DNA from: Heterodera schachtii
Taxonomy: Eukaryota > Nematoda > Chromadorea > Rhabditida > Heteroderidae
Assembly: GCA_023374025.1 (NCBI GenBank)
Contig: SIJG01000046.1
Coordinates: 212,707 to 276,706 of the forward strand
Length of the DNA stretch: 64,000 bases
Reading direction: 5' to 3'
The notes beneath the pieces were generated by a model that did no database searches, was not told the origin of the DNA, and saw only the letters and a list, made by a program, of their open reading frames with translations. A program made the position numbers and the translations under genes. This document shows positions 25,213 through 37,939 of the stretch, one piece after another; within the stretch, counting starts at the first letter, position 1; each line of letters begins with the position of its first letter.

Positions 25213-28200
25213 ATGTCTTTGCAACTCTCCAAACATTTGCTCAGCTTATCTACGTTTTTATTCATCATTTATTTTGTCGGTGAGATTTTTTAATTGAAGC
25301 CTAATGATTAATTAATTAGTGCTAAAACTAGTGGTAATGGGGGAGAGGATAAAAGCCCGATTAGGAGATTATTGCGAATTTGGCATTTTTTGCTTCATTT
25401 TAAACCATATTTGGCTTTTAAGCCGGTGACAATGCTTCATCCTCCGCGGTTTCTGGTGCCAGCGGCAATTACCTTCGGCCCTGCTACTTCACTAATTGGG
25501 TACAGTACAGAGAGGGACGGGCCAAGTTCATGCCGGAGGATTACATCCCAGGACTGTGCACGCACATTCTGTACGCATTCGGATGGATGAACGAGGACTA
25601 CACGGCCAAGTGGGACAAATCGCGGAATTATTAAAATTATTGTTTTTTTTTTGACATTTTATCATTTAAATAGGGAATAAATGGAATTTTAGAGCCATTA
25701 ATCCGGCCGATTTGCCAAGTGATAAGCAACCAAATGGGATGTATGCTCGAGTGAACGCACTAAAGGTCATAATAAAATGGAAATTCTTTACAAAATAGTC
25801 ATAATTCTTTTATTTATTAAGTAATAAACCTTTTTCGAAAATTAATTAATTAATTTTAGGCTTTTGATCCGGTGCTAAAAACGCTGCTTTCATTTGGCGG
25901 TTGGTCATTTGGCACGCGACTTTTTCGGGAAATGACTTCAAAGTGAGACCAAAAAAGTGCGCTAGGGGTCCTTTTAGCATGAGTTAAACAGATGTTTTAA
26001 GTTATTGGTAAAGAATAATCTTAAGCATCCGAATAAATACAGTATACCATTGCTTCAATTTCGAAGTCCTACAGAATGCACCAAGGAAATGCTCTAGGAT
26101 TTTTTCCAAAAAATTTCCCAATAGTTAGGTATATTAGGGGCAGTAGCCCCGTTGCGCGCGCGACTTTTCCCATGGATATTCTCGGGTTTCGGGTCACTCA
26201 TTTTTGATCAGTTCACCGTTCTCGAAGTGTTGGGTGACCGGAGCACCCGAGTGTTCAGTTGTGCCATGTTCTTCGCAATTTCTTTAAACTTTTAATGAAA
26301 TTTTATTTGGAATATTTGATCATTTTATGAACAATTAAATAGATTAAATTCTTTATTTTTTCCTTTTTTGCTTTAGGTTACACCCGAAGTTTCTCATATG
26401 AAATGAATTTTTTGAAATTTAATTTTCAGAAAATCAAGCAGAAAAACTTTCATCGATTCGGCAATTGCATTTGTGCGAAAGCACGGCTTTGATGGCATTG
26501 ACATCGTAAGAGAATACCCAAAGGGCGGAGAGCAGAAGCGAAACTTCAACAGATTTTTTAAGGCAAATTTTTATGAATTAATCAAAAATATTTTTCATTA
26601 AAAATACTTTAATTTAAGAAAATATTTAAAAAAATATATATTTTGGTTTCACTAGGAACTGAAAGATGCCGTTCGGAAAGAAGCGTCTTCAAGCGGAAAT
26701 CCGCGTCTGCTGATCACTGCTGCGGTTGCAGCGGGGACGGAAAACATTGACAACGGATACGACATTCCGACAGTCGGAAAGTCGTGCAAAAATAAAACAA
26801 ATAATAAAATAAACAAATCAAAAATTAAAATATTTGTTAATTAGGTGGCGATGATCGGTATTAAGCTATTCAATTTCTCAATTCAATTCTTTGTCTCATT
26901 CCGTTTTAACTAGAAAAAACGGCTTCCCTCCACTGTTATGTTTTCCTTAAGCACATAACGAAAAAAATGTTTTTCTTGCTTATCTCTAGCCGAGAAATTA
27001 AATTTTTAGATAATATTACATTTTACTCATAGGGTCTAGTTTAATTAGGAATTTCGAAAAGTTAAAAATTAAGCCTTTTCATTTCCGGCGCAAATTTAGA
27101 GGCCTAAAAGGTAATCTCGAAAATTATGTTTAAGGCTTCTCGACTTTGTGCTTCTAATGGGCTACGACTTCCATGGCTCGTGGGAGCAGCAGACGGGGAT
27201 GAACGCGCCATTGTACGGACGGTCAAAAGATGTGCCGGAGAAGCGCTTGTGGAATGTGGTCAATCAAATTTAAAATCATAAATGTCATATCGAATTGATA
27301 AATGATTTATTATAATTAAATTACAGTTATCAAATATTTTGTTTTTAGGATTTAGATATTAAAATTTGAAATTTGCCATAGAATTTCGATATTGAAAATG
27401 CTATTTATTTTTCTTTTCTATGTAAATGCGATTGAGATTTTAATTAATTCGCAAAATTATCATTGAAATTCCACAATGAATAAAAATAAATTCCTTGAAA
27501 TTTGCTCGAGTTTTAGGCTGGTGCTGCGAATTATTGGGCTAAGAAGGGCATGCCGAAGTCAAAGGTAACATTATTTTTTATTTTTTTGTATGTTTAATAT
27601 AATTTTATTATTAAAGATTATTATCGGAATCCCAACATATGGTAACAAAAATTTAAATCGAATTACTAAAATATTATTTTTATTATTTATTTTTAATAAT
27701 TTGAGGCCGTGGATGGACACTGAGCAACCCGCAACAATTCCGTGACATCGAAGCACCGGCCCAAGTGGCAAAAGCGACAAAATTTGTCAAATTGGCGGGC
27801 ATCGGAGCATATTTTGAGGTGGAAAATAATGAAATATATATATATGTTATTTATTAAAAATATATTTAAATAATAAAAAATATTCATGCTTTAATAATTG
27901 CTCTAATTAAATTTATGCGTCAAATCCATGATGATAATCCTCAGTTTACTGGGCCATTCTTGGTATTAATCGAAGGCTTTAAGTCTACAGAATTTTTGTA
28001 TAATAAAATATGGGCTAATTACAAAAGACAAAAAATTATTTTTAAAATATTCAAAAATTGAGTTTGTTTTTTTTTCTAGACCAAGTAAGAAAAATTATGG
28101 CCTAAGAAATTGAGCATAGTCATTGATAGATGCATAAAAAGAAATAGAGCCCCCGAAAAATACACTTTAAGAATATCCAAAAATGAAGCTAAAATCTTTT

Positions 28201-28925
28201 CAATTTTTTTTAAAGCACAAATGGAAATCTAAATAACCAAATCCTAATTATTGATATCATTCGAAAGCCCAAAGTTTTCTTTATATGTTATTGAATAATA
28301 TGAAGAATTATTAATTTAGTTTCTCTTGAGCAAATTAAAGCAACAAATTTTTAAGGCCCATTAAAATAAAATTTGTTTTTTGTGACTGTTTGAAGTTCTG
28401 CGAAATGCTGGCAAACGGTGCGCAGCGTTACGTGGACCGGGAAACGCTGGTGCCCTTTTTGGTGGCGGACAACGACCAGTGGTTCAGCTACGACGACGTG
28501 GAGAGCATCAGAAACAAAGTGAATGAAAAGCCATTCCTCCGATTTCAAATTTGAAATGCTTTTGCCTCATTCAGCTCAGTTGGATTCGCCAAAACTCTTT
28601 CGGCGGCGCTTTCGTGTGGACTTTGGACTTTGACGATTTCAACGGACAATGCCCCGGCAGCCAGCTCGGTACCGTACATTTATTTGCAACCATATTCGGA
28701 ATATTAAATTCAAACTGAATTTAAATTATGTTTTGTCCAGGCCGTTACCCGCTGATCCGCACAATTGCCCAAGAATTGGGCGGCATCCAACTCTCACAGA
28801 CACCCGTCTCGGCACTTTCGAATGTAGAATTTAATTAAAATTATATAAATATATTTAAAATTAATGTTTATTGACAGTCGCCTTCGCCGTCTACGGGCGC
28901 AGCTTTGCCGGCTGTCACAATGTAA
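25213..28925 (+). CDS. Truncated tandem GH18 paralogue with degenerate active site
   Basis: Second copy of the upstream chitinase. Fourteen exons: 25213-25279, 25423-25609, 25693-25765, 25860-25942, 26430-26562, 26656-26780, 27135-27258, 27517-27564, 27617-27641, 27706-27818, 28396-28518, 28575-28668, 28741-28823, 28878-28925. They sum to 1326 nt, 441 aa, without any frameshift. Signal peptide and GH18 domain are kept, but the active-site motif reads [11 protein letters not shown]: the third Asp of DxxDxDxE is Val and the next Trp is Arg, while the Glu proton donor stays. Another change is LMGYDFHG for LMSYDFHG. Homology to copy 1 stops at about 28918 in the linker exon, where a stop follows at once, so both CBM14 modules are missing. 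Intron 5 is again GC-AG. It is probably not an efficient chitinase; a lectin-like secreted role or early pseudogenisation are both possible. Confidence 0.88.
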
Positions 28926-29860
28926 TCACGCGAACAGTGCAAATCAAGCAAAATTGGAAAAAAAAAACAACGACAAAACTTTGTTATTTTATTGGGTTTT
29001 AATTCGTTTAAATAACTAAAAACAAATGATAAATAATAATTTTTATTATCTTTCATCTTGTTAAAAAATATAATTTGGTGAATTAAAAAATTATTTGTGA
29101 AGTAAAGATAGTAATCATGCGTTTTTATATTCTATAAGAAATGGAAATAGGAAAATTTCATGAAACTCAATCCAAAACTTTTTAAAAAACTTTTAAAATA
29201 ATGTGCATAACAATAATATTATTTTATCAACTTGTTGGCAGAGAAAAGATTTTTTAAAATATTATTTTCTTAATTAATTAAATTGGAAAATTATAAAATC
29301 CTATTGGTATTATGTTTATGTATTTAAAAATTTCTCGATTTTAGTCGGACTCTCGCGGACATCGATCTCGATTCATAAGACTCGGAATATTTCGCTTTCA
29401 AACATCCTTTGCGATTCATTAATTACGGCTTATTTCAATATATCTCATTTAATTATTATTTGTTTTTCTTTGAATATTCTCTTTCTATGTAAATAATCAT
29501 TTATTTTATTTTATTTTATTTTCAACGTGACCCCAAATTCAATATTATTAAATATTGTTTATCCATTTCCTTATTTGACGTTAATTAATGTAACGCCTTC
29601 AAAAAAGCTAATGATTTTTTTATATATTCTTTTTTATTACAAAAATATAAATTTTTGGTGTAAAACAAAATCGTAACCAGACATTCGACCAAAAATTTTC
29701 AAAATTATTTTAGAAAATACGGTTCCGACCGCAAAACGGTGCCCGACTGATGAATTTTTTTGAGTTTTAGAAACTCTTGGCATTTAAACTTTTTAAAAAC
29801 TTAAAAAAAGATGCTAAAAAAAACAAATCACAGAAATAATTTTATTTTTAGCCAGAAAAT
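28926..29860. other. Gene-free AT-rich spacer
   Basis: No exon supported. Sequence beyond the stop of the second chitinase does not match the CBM14 part of the first. 'ggactctcgcggacatcgatctcg' near 29348 resembles the TCTCG-type low-complexity arrays elsewhere. The first exon of the following gene may lie here. Confidence 0.4.
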
Positions 29861-29889
29861 GTATGTGTATTTGTTTCTGTTTTTGTCAG

Positions 29890-32498
29890 TTTCACCCTCA
29901 ATAATTGGGTAAAAACCGAGCAAGAACATGTTTATTTGTGGAAAATCTCTCATCCCAAGCTGGAAAAAACAAGTTATTTGCTTGGTTGGTTTTATACTTA
30001 ATGTATAAATTTATTGTTTTTTAAATTAATAATTTATATGATAATTAAAAATTAAAAAAAAAAAAAATATTGCCATTTATTTTAGGCACAATGCATATCC
30101 CATGGAGAATTTTATATGAAAAATGTAAGTAAATGCAATTTTCACCACTAATTATTTATTTTTGGTGTTTTTCCATAAAAATCCGTTTTCTAATAATTAT
30201 TTAGAAGTTATTTAATAAGCCTGGTACCATTCGTCTAAAAGCACCCGTTTTGGCGGGGTTTTCGGGTTCATCATCGCAACTTTTTAACCTTTTTCCGAGA
30301 GTCTCGCATTCACAAATTCACAAATCTTTTTGACAAAATATTTATTCTTTCAGTTCCGACAAGCATCAAAAATGCCATCAAATTAACAGATATTCTTGTC
30401 ACGGAAATCAACACGGACAAAAGCCAAGGGAGAAAGTTAAAGAAAAGCACAAAAGAAAGGAAAAGAGCAGAATTATCAGAAAATATTAGGGAAAGAGTAA
30501 AAAAAGGTAAATGATTTATAAGAAAAACATAAAATGGCATTATTTGGCTAAACAATTAAAATAAATATGAAAAAAAGATGAAAAAAGTGAGCGCTTTTTG
30601 GTGGCACAAATCATAAAATTAGCTTGGACCAAAACCCAAGTAAAAATTCAGACAAATTTATTGAACTCAGATGAAAAAAGTGTTAAATATTCTGATTGAT
30701 TGGGTGTGGGGTGATAAGTAAGCAAGCTAACAATAAGCCGTAAATATTTAAAACATTTGAACACAGAAAAAGTGTTGTATAATAATAACTATAATTGTTA
30801 GTCCATTTATTTTTTAATTAAGTTAATAAATCTTTTCTGAAATTGCCATCGGATTGGCTTTATTTGTCACTTGGACCAATGCTCTTTGAACATCGTTTGG
30901 AAGAAGCTGCTTTCTTAAAAAATAAATTCTCAGCAGAATTTGATGAAAAAATTAAACAAATTTGTAATAAACGGAATAAATATTTGGAGAGTTACGAGGA
31001 CATGAGCATTCTTTTACCCAATGTCGACGAAAAATCGGTACAATTGCGCATATTAATGTTAATTATGAGTAATTGTGCTTAATTAACCAAATTATTACAT
31101 AGGCTTAATCATTTTTTCAAAGATGGAGCTGATCATTGAACACACATTGGACGTGGCGGAAGACGAGAAAAGAAATGGCAAAAATAAACTCAAGACCATC
31201 ATTGAATGGTTCAAAAATGGAACATGGACTTTAGAAAAGGAGGAGGATTATGATTACGGATTAGCATATAGCCAAGACAAACAAAAAGCACTTAAACAAG
31301 TTAGAGTCATAGTTTGATTAATAATATAATAAAAATAATTAATTTTTAATTTTTGAAAATTTTTTGGCATCGCAATAATTTATTAATTATTCCCAAATAA
31401 AATTCGAATTCCAATTTTTAAAGTTTTATTTTTTTTTAAATCGAAAAGAGTATGCATAATATATATAATAGATTGCCCTGCTAGATTAAAGTGTTTTAAA
31501 ATAAAAATTGATATAGGCAAGTGAAAAGCTCAATAACGATGCGATTTATGCGCGCAGCAAAAAGTGGGCAATTAAAATGGATAAATGGATGAAGGAAGAA
31601 GGCACAGACGGTCAAAAGTCCTTTCTGTTCGCTGTTGGCCTTTGTATAATTATAATTAATTATTATTGATTATGAAAAATCATTGTTTTATATGTAATTT
31701 GACTATTATTCTGCAGCCCATATCATTTCTGCGAAAAACAACCTGCGACAACTTCTCACCACGAAAGGGTATACGGTAGAAGAAATACCAAAGGTAAGCC
31801 CAAAGGAGTGCAGACAGCGAGAAGTTAGACAGTTCATATACAAATAACTAGGGAGAGATTTTTAGTGACGAAAAATCCCACAAATAGTTAACAAAAATAG
31901 TGAGGAAAATGCGAAAATAGTGACAAAAAGATCGAAATAGTGACGAATAATGACATAATTTTCAGCCAAAAGTTGAGCAAAAATATTTTTATTCACTGGT
32001 TGCAGTTGAAAATGAGGTACACATTTCCAAATTTTGAAGCAAAAGACTCATCCGATTATCGGTAAATAGTTTTTTAAGCCAAACCAGATTGAGATACATA
32101 GTTTTTAAAACCAAAATTTCTTGTCAAAAAAATAAATAATAAATTTTGGAGATAATTTTTGAAAAAACTTTTTCTAGGGGTATATATTTGAAAATTTTTA
32201 GGGTCAATAGGGGGAGGGCGACATACTACAGTATTACCCTGTTTGCCTTCTGCTGGTAACAAAAGTATTCCATATTCGCTACTGGCACCCAGAAAATCCC
32301 AATAATTCTCGACTCGATACACACAGTCTCGAGTGCGCCTTAATGGGGTATGCCTTCAAGTGAAAGCAGCAATTTCAGTTGGACGAAGGTGGCACATCAT
32401 CAGCGCATGGCAATGACGTGGAAGAAGAAGAAGAGATAGAGCAGCAGCTTGAGGACAAAGAAGAGAAACAAAACGAAAAGAGCAAATTAAACGATTAG
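29890..32498 (+). CDS. TIKI/TraB-family putative metalloprotease, 5' end incomplete
   Basis: Members of the TraB/PrgY/GumN superfamily include TIKI, a membrane-associated metalloprotease that clips Wnt ligands; two GxxH motifs are the family hallmark. Exons: 29890-29984, 30086-30124, 30354-30506, 30823-31037, 31123-31299, 31517-31643, 31717-31793, 32379-32498, all in phase, about 333 codons. The first visible exon reads VYLWKISHPK...SYLLG and splices to TMHIPWRILYEK, giving GTMH. Near the C-terminus KSFLFAVGLSHIISAKNNLRQLL gives GLSH with the usual Gly-His spacing, followed by KGYTVEEIP as in the family. The acidic tail (EEEEEIEQQLEDKEEK) has no membrane anchor, unlike vertebrate TIKI. No start codon is in frame before 29890, so at least one 5' exon with a presumed signal peptide is missing from this model. 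Protease activity and Wnt as substrate are inference. Confidence 0.78.
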
Positions 32499-33221
32499 CC
32501 ATTGATGAGTGATTAAGGAAAAGATTGGCGATGTACCGCAAAATGTCGCAGGGATAAACTGTAACTTCGTTCGTTGTTAACCAAAATTATGATAAAGTTT
32601 GGCAGCTTTGTGTATTGCCTAATTCTGCCAATAAATAGAAGAGCTCAAAAACCTGCTTTTTCGAAGAGACTCGAAACGGGAACGGCATTCCCGTCTTTTC
32701 CCGCACCCGTAAAAATCCTATACGAGCAAAAAAGACTGAAAATGGAAATTACACTCTTCAAAATTCATAAATTAAATTGACATTTGCTTAGCCTTTTAAA
32801 AAGCTTAATAGAAAAAATCAATTCAAATTTTTTCGGCATTTAATAAATGGGTTTTTTATTGTTGGATTAATTGTCGTTATTAGAAAAAAATTGAAAATTT
32901 AAATAATTTCATTTGTCAATGAAATGGGATAAAATGAACAAATTGGAAGACGAGTTTAAAAAAAGAAATTTTTATACAATTTTTGTTTCCTTTTAGAGAA
33001 AAAATTACAAAAATGCAATTAATTTGAACTAAATCAGGAATTCGATTGCCGATCAGAAAAAAGATTCGAAAAGTTGGCTTCAATTTATGTCTCCGGGGAT
33101 GGACATCAAAATGAGGAACAGAAACAGTCTCGAGAGTGTCGAACATTACATTTGTATCTAAAAAAAGAGGGAAAATAGATGGTGCTAATAAAGAAGTAAA
33201 ATTCAAAAGCACAAAATAAAA

Positions 33222-33543
33222 ATGGACTTATTTTGTAAGAAATGTCCATGTTTCAGCTTAATGACGACTCTATTAGTTACGATTTTTGGATTCCCTGGTA
33301 AATCTGATTAAATATTTTACGAACCAAATTTGCTTAATTGCAATAATTTTCTTTTTTTTGTGATTTAATCTGGCACTAGGCAATTGGCCAATTATTCTTA
33401 CAAATAAAAATGGATATAAACTATGCTTTACAGTGTATTATTATAACATATACGAACGAACTTGGAAAAACCGAAAAGCCAACCATCTGCTGGACAAGAC
33501 TAAGAGGTTTCCGTTGTCACACTCTGCCGCTGGGGACGCATAA
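33222..33543 (+). CDS. Small secreted protein candidate (79 aa)
   Basis: No family recognised. Two exons, 33222-33297 and 33380-33543, with a GT-AG intron of 82 bp, join in phase to 79 aa. The first 26 residues look like a signal peptide: a charged/Cys start (MDLFCKKCPC) and a hydrophobic core (SLMTTLLVTIFGFPG). The mature part is short, basic and aromatic (NWPIILTNKNGYKLCFTVYY; then NIYERTWKNRKANHLLDKTK). It sits between the TIKI-like gene and the chemoreceptor. A chance frame cannot be excluded because the gene is so short; if real it would be an orphan secreted peptide. Confidence 0.45.
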
Positions 33544-33818
33544 TTTTCAAAAAAGCCATCCGATACGGCTTAATGAACAAAATTGCGGCAATTGGGTTCA
33601 GCACCTTTGGGAAATTAATTTTATCATTTTAAAATTAAAATTAATATTTATTTATAAATTAAAAATAAGCCCATTCCGATGCTTGTTAATACTCATTTTG
33701 AAATCAATAGAAAATTAAGACGGGAATATTATTACAATTACAATAAATTAACATTTTATATTTCAGCCTAAAAATTTAAAAAAAATCATTTAATTTTAAA
33801 TAATTTCTCCAAGAATAA

Positions 33819-36067
33819 CTAATTTAAATATTTATTTATTTTTTTTGCGTTTTTAAATTTTACTGGAATAAAATACAACGGAATGATTGCGAACACCATA
33901 TAATAAATGGTGTCTGTGTGGGCAAAAAAAATTGGCGTCACCACTTGCATTGACAGCTCAATCACATCGATGGTTGGCAAAATGGCCTATAATTTAAAAA
34001 AATAATAATTAAGTATTAGCCAAAATTTTTATCAAATAATAAGTTGAAATAAAAACTTTTTTAAATAACATTCATTAAAATTTACCATAAAATTAACTTT
34101 TTTTTTTATTCAAATAAAAATGTTATCTTTTTATTTATTTTAAATAAAATTATTTTGTTTTTTACCTGAACTATTAATGCCATCGTAATTTCCTTATTAT
34201 ATTTAAGCATTCGCTCATTTTTTCGAAAGTCTGCCGCCTTCACAAAAGCCGTCGAATTTGTTGACATAATTACGGCGCTTTCATACGTTTTTTTAATGTA
34301 ATTGCTCGTCCCAATGGAATAAAACTATAAAATACAAAATTTATAAATTAAAATATGAAAAATTTAAATTTACCACAATTATTGTGTAACAAATGAAAAA
34401 AATTGACAGCATCACGGCACTGTGAAACATCCAAAGATAAGTCCTCTGAAAAGCTCATTAATTAATTGATTTTTAAAGAAACAAAGATAAATAAAATTAA
34501 TTATAATATTCATAAGTTGTAATTTAAATTTAAATTTTATCAAACTAATTTTAATTATTTTAATTATTTCTGTACCGCCGGTGTAAATGAAGAAAACCGA
34601 ATTTCGGTAAGGCCAATTTCGGCGGTGATCAGTGAGGACAAATTGCGCATTTCATCATTATATTTGGCATACGGAAAGTCGGACAGATAATGGAGCAGCA
34701 CATGGGCAATCAGCAGACAGACGATGATCAAACTGGTCAAATATTTGAGCCGGGCCGGCACTTGGCCATCGCTAAAAAAATAATTTAAATGGAAAATATT
34801 AATTTAAAAAATAAATAAAATTAAAAAAATATATTGGTGTTTATTACTAGTAAATCGAATGAAATTCACAAAATAATGTTGAAAATATTTTTTTTTCAAA
34901 GTGGTTTTGTCCCGGGACATGGAATTGGGAAAAACAATCATTGATCAGTTACCAATTCCGAATGGTATACTGCCTAATGGTTACCGAGAAATGCATTAAA
35001 TTTACTTAAATCCTTTAAATATTTTATTAATTAATAATTATTAGGACCAAATCAGCAAATAGTAGCGAAACACGAATTGAATTGTTGTACAACACACAAA
35101 CAGAATAAGCATTTGGAACCAAAGCACATTTGCCTTAAAGTTTAACAATTGTTTTTATAACGATTTTTTTTTATTGAAATTAATTACAAAATAATTTTTT
35201 ACCGTATAATTGTAAAAGCCGGAAGCGTTGCGGAAAAAGCCATTCTGCACGACAACAAAATAACCATGCGAGACAACCTTGGGATGGATATTATAATTAG
35301 TTTTTGCGAATCAAATAGTTTTTAATAATAATTGTAATTTTATTTTACAAATTTTACTGGAATTGGTTGGACAATAAATGCGCAAAGGGACAAGAAAATG
35401 TCCTGAAAATTAAATTTGATAATTTAAATTAAAAATTATTATTTTTAATATAAATGTAAATGAGTGATAAAGCTAAACATTTACAATTATACACGGTGCC
35501 ATCAGTATTTTTGAGTAGATAAGCATTGGTGCCGGGGTCTTTTTGATGATCATCCATGCCATAAATGTGTTGAACAGAATGCCAAGCACAAATGAAACTG
35601 AAGCGGAAACGGTGAAAACGGAGCGAATAAAATCTAAAATAGAAAATGAAAATAAAAGCATTTCATTTTGTATTTTTAACAATAAAATAGTAGATTTATA
35701 AGTTTCATTAATATTATAATAAATAAAAACATATATATAATATATTAATAGTGCTCAATTCCAAATACAAAAAAGTTTGAAAAATTTTCCAACAAATCCT
35801 TCCAAGAAACAAACTTCTCGGTTTTTGATTCTTATGATGTTTTATTGTATTTTTATTATAAAATTTCCAACACAAACATTTTATCAGACAAGTAGTTCAA
35901 TCGTTTTTTTGGATAAAAGCTCCGAAAAAGAGCGATCAAAAAAAGAAAGACCGTTTAAAATACCGATCGTGACGGTCTCTATTAAATGTTTAAACATTGT
36001 TATTTTTATTTCAAATTATATTTAATATAATTTTATTAATGGAATATTTCTTACCAGATCCATCCAT
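33819..36067 (-). CDS. Seven-transmembrane chemoreceptor, srd-like
   Basis: Serpentine receptor class delta (srd) proteins are nematode G-protein-coupled receptors expressed in sensory neurons. Nine exons on the minus strand: 36067-36055, 35633-35485, 35402-35349, 35277-35203, 35133-35048, 34771-34576, 34445-34374, 34324-34166, 33986-33819. They join in phase to 972 nt, 323 aa, the usual size. The start MDGSDFIRSVF comes from a 13-nt first exon. TM1 is followed by the srd-like NTFMAWMIIKKTPAPMLIYS. Further hydrophobic segments are FLSLCAFIVQPIPV, LWFQMLILFVCCTTIQFVF, LTSLIIVCLLIAHVLLHYL, MLSIFFICYTIIV, MALIVQAILPTIDV and IYYMVFAIIPLYFIP. No frameshift or stop breaks the frame, so it looks functional. 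The ligand cannot be read from sequence. Assignment to srd rather than a sister class rests on the TM1-TM2 loop. Confidence 0.85.
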
Positions 36068-37935
36068 TTTTTCTTCAATAATAAAATATGTGATCTGTGA
36101 TTTTTCTTCAATATTACAATTATTTATAATAAAGAAATGAAAATTTTAAAATGATTTATAACGCAAGAATGAACAATTGTTAAATACTGATTTCTGATTT
36201 AAATTTAACAAATTTGGACCATGACTTTTGTTCATTGTACGCAACTTAATGAATGCACAGGGGACCAATTAATTTTACACCAAAAATGTAACATTTTTCA
36301 GGAAAATTTTTAATTATTCATTAAAATATTTTCATTTGATTTATTTTAGAAATTCAAAAAAGATTTAAAAAAAATTCATTTTTTATCTAACGAATTAATT
36401 GCTATTAAATGTTCGAAGCCCATTATTAGTCTTTCCAACTAAACAATCAACCGACCTAAAAAAACTGAGTTAAAAACGGATGTATTTAGCACAACCATAA
36501 AAGACATAAAAAGATTTTTTTAATTATTCAATTAAACATTTAAAAATAAAATTTAAATTAGAAAAATATTTTCACTTATATGGGATGTTTTCATGGTTAA
36601 TTACCCACAATTATCGGATTTTCGGCACGCAATACGGCGCCCACACAGAGGCGATAATTGCGCCAAAAAATGGTTGAAAATAAATAATAATTTAATTCAA
36701 AATCATGTGAGATTATTAAAGAAGTATTAACTGTGGTGGCATTTGTAATTTTCTCAGGATGAACAAAATTTATTTAATTAGGAAGCTTAAAGGTTCATTA
36801 AGGTATGGGAAAACAAAAATTTTTATTTTTGCTTTCATATGGTAATTTTTTAATGACGATAATCCATTTTGTGAGAATTGTGACGAATTCATGACAAGTA
36901 GTAATCGTTTTTTCTTTAATTAATTAAGTTAGTATTTTGAGGTGATTAAAGCAGCAAAATAACTGACAATCTGTACATAAATAAGTGGCGAAAAGTATTA
37001 ATATAGGGAGAAATAAGTAATAAAAACCCGATAAAGCTGCAGATAAAAGCCAAAAAATAATCCCAAAAGAGTGGCCGATTAAGAATATTTAAAACTATTC
37101 ATTATTTATTTTATAACAAATTTATTCCCTAACTAAAAAACAATTTGGAGACAGAGGAAGTCGCTTGGATGACATATGTTTTGGATAACCATCAGTCTTG
37201 AATTTAATAAATATTTTCCGATTTTCATTGATTTTCAGGGTGTCCTCGAGATTTCAGACCGAGCCCCAAAAAACCAACAATTTTCTCGAGGTAGAGACTC
37301 GAGACCAGAACTTTTTTTTGAAAAATTTTTCTTGTACAGTTAAAACGGATTAAAATATTAAAAAAATCCATTTCTGAGGCTTTTCATAACAAATTTTTCT
37401 TTTATTCGAATTTTTATTTGTTACATAATACCAATCAATTTTTAATTTAAACACTTTTTTACTTGTGCTTTTAAAAGGTAGGCTTAAGCGCAGGATTTTT
37501 ATTAGAGACTGGAATTTTCAAATGGCCTGCGATGAGCATTAAAATGTTAAAGTCATGCCATAAATAAATAAAATTAAATCCACTGATCTTTTAAAATTTT
37601 TTAATTAATCCTATTTAATTTATCTAACTCAAAAATTGAAAAAAATGAGGATTTCCTATTGTTTTATTTTAAAATAAAAACTCCCAAATTAAAAAAAATT
37701 CATATTTAGTTTTTACATTAAACATAATTTAATAAAAGGAAAAGAAAACCGATTAAAATTTTACATTATTTCTAGGAAAAAATAAATTAATTTTTAAACG
37801 TTTATGTTTTTAATAATTTGGCTGGGTTTTAGTGGTAATAAAAATTTAAAATTTATATGACAAAATAGCTGAGATTTTAATCTATAAGAAATATACAAAT
37901 ATTATTTATTTGATGGTCTACCGAATTTTTTACGA
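36068..37935. other. Gene-free AT-rich spacer
   Basis: No exon is supported. At about 37240-37312 a short patch of 'ctcgag'-containing sequence ('tctcgaggtagagactcgagacc') resembles the TCTCGA arrays near 51910 and 62350. The rest is A/T-rich DNA. Confidence 0.4.
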
Positions 37936-37939
37936 ATTT

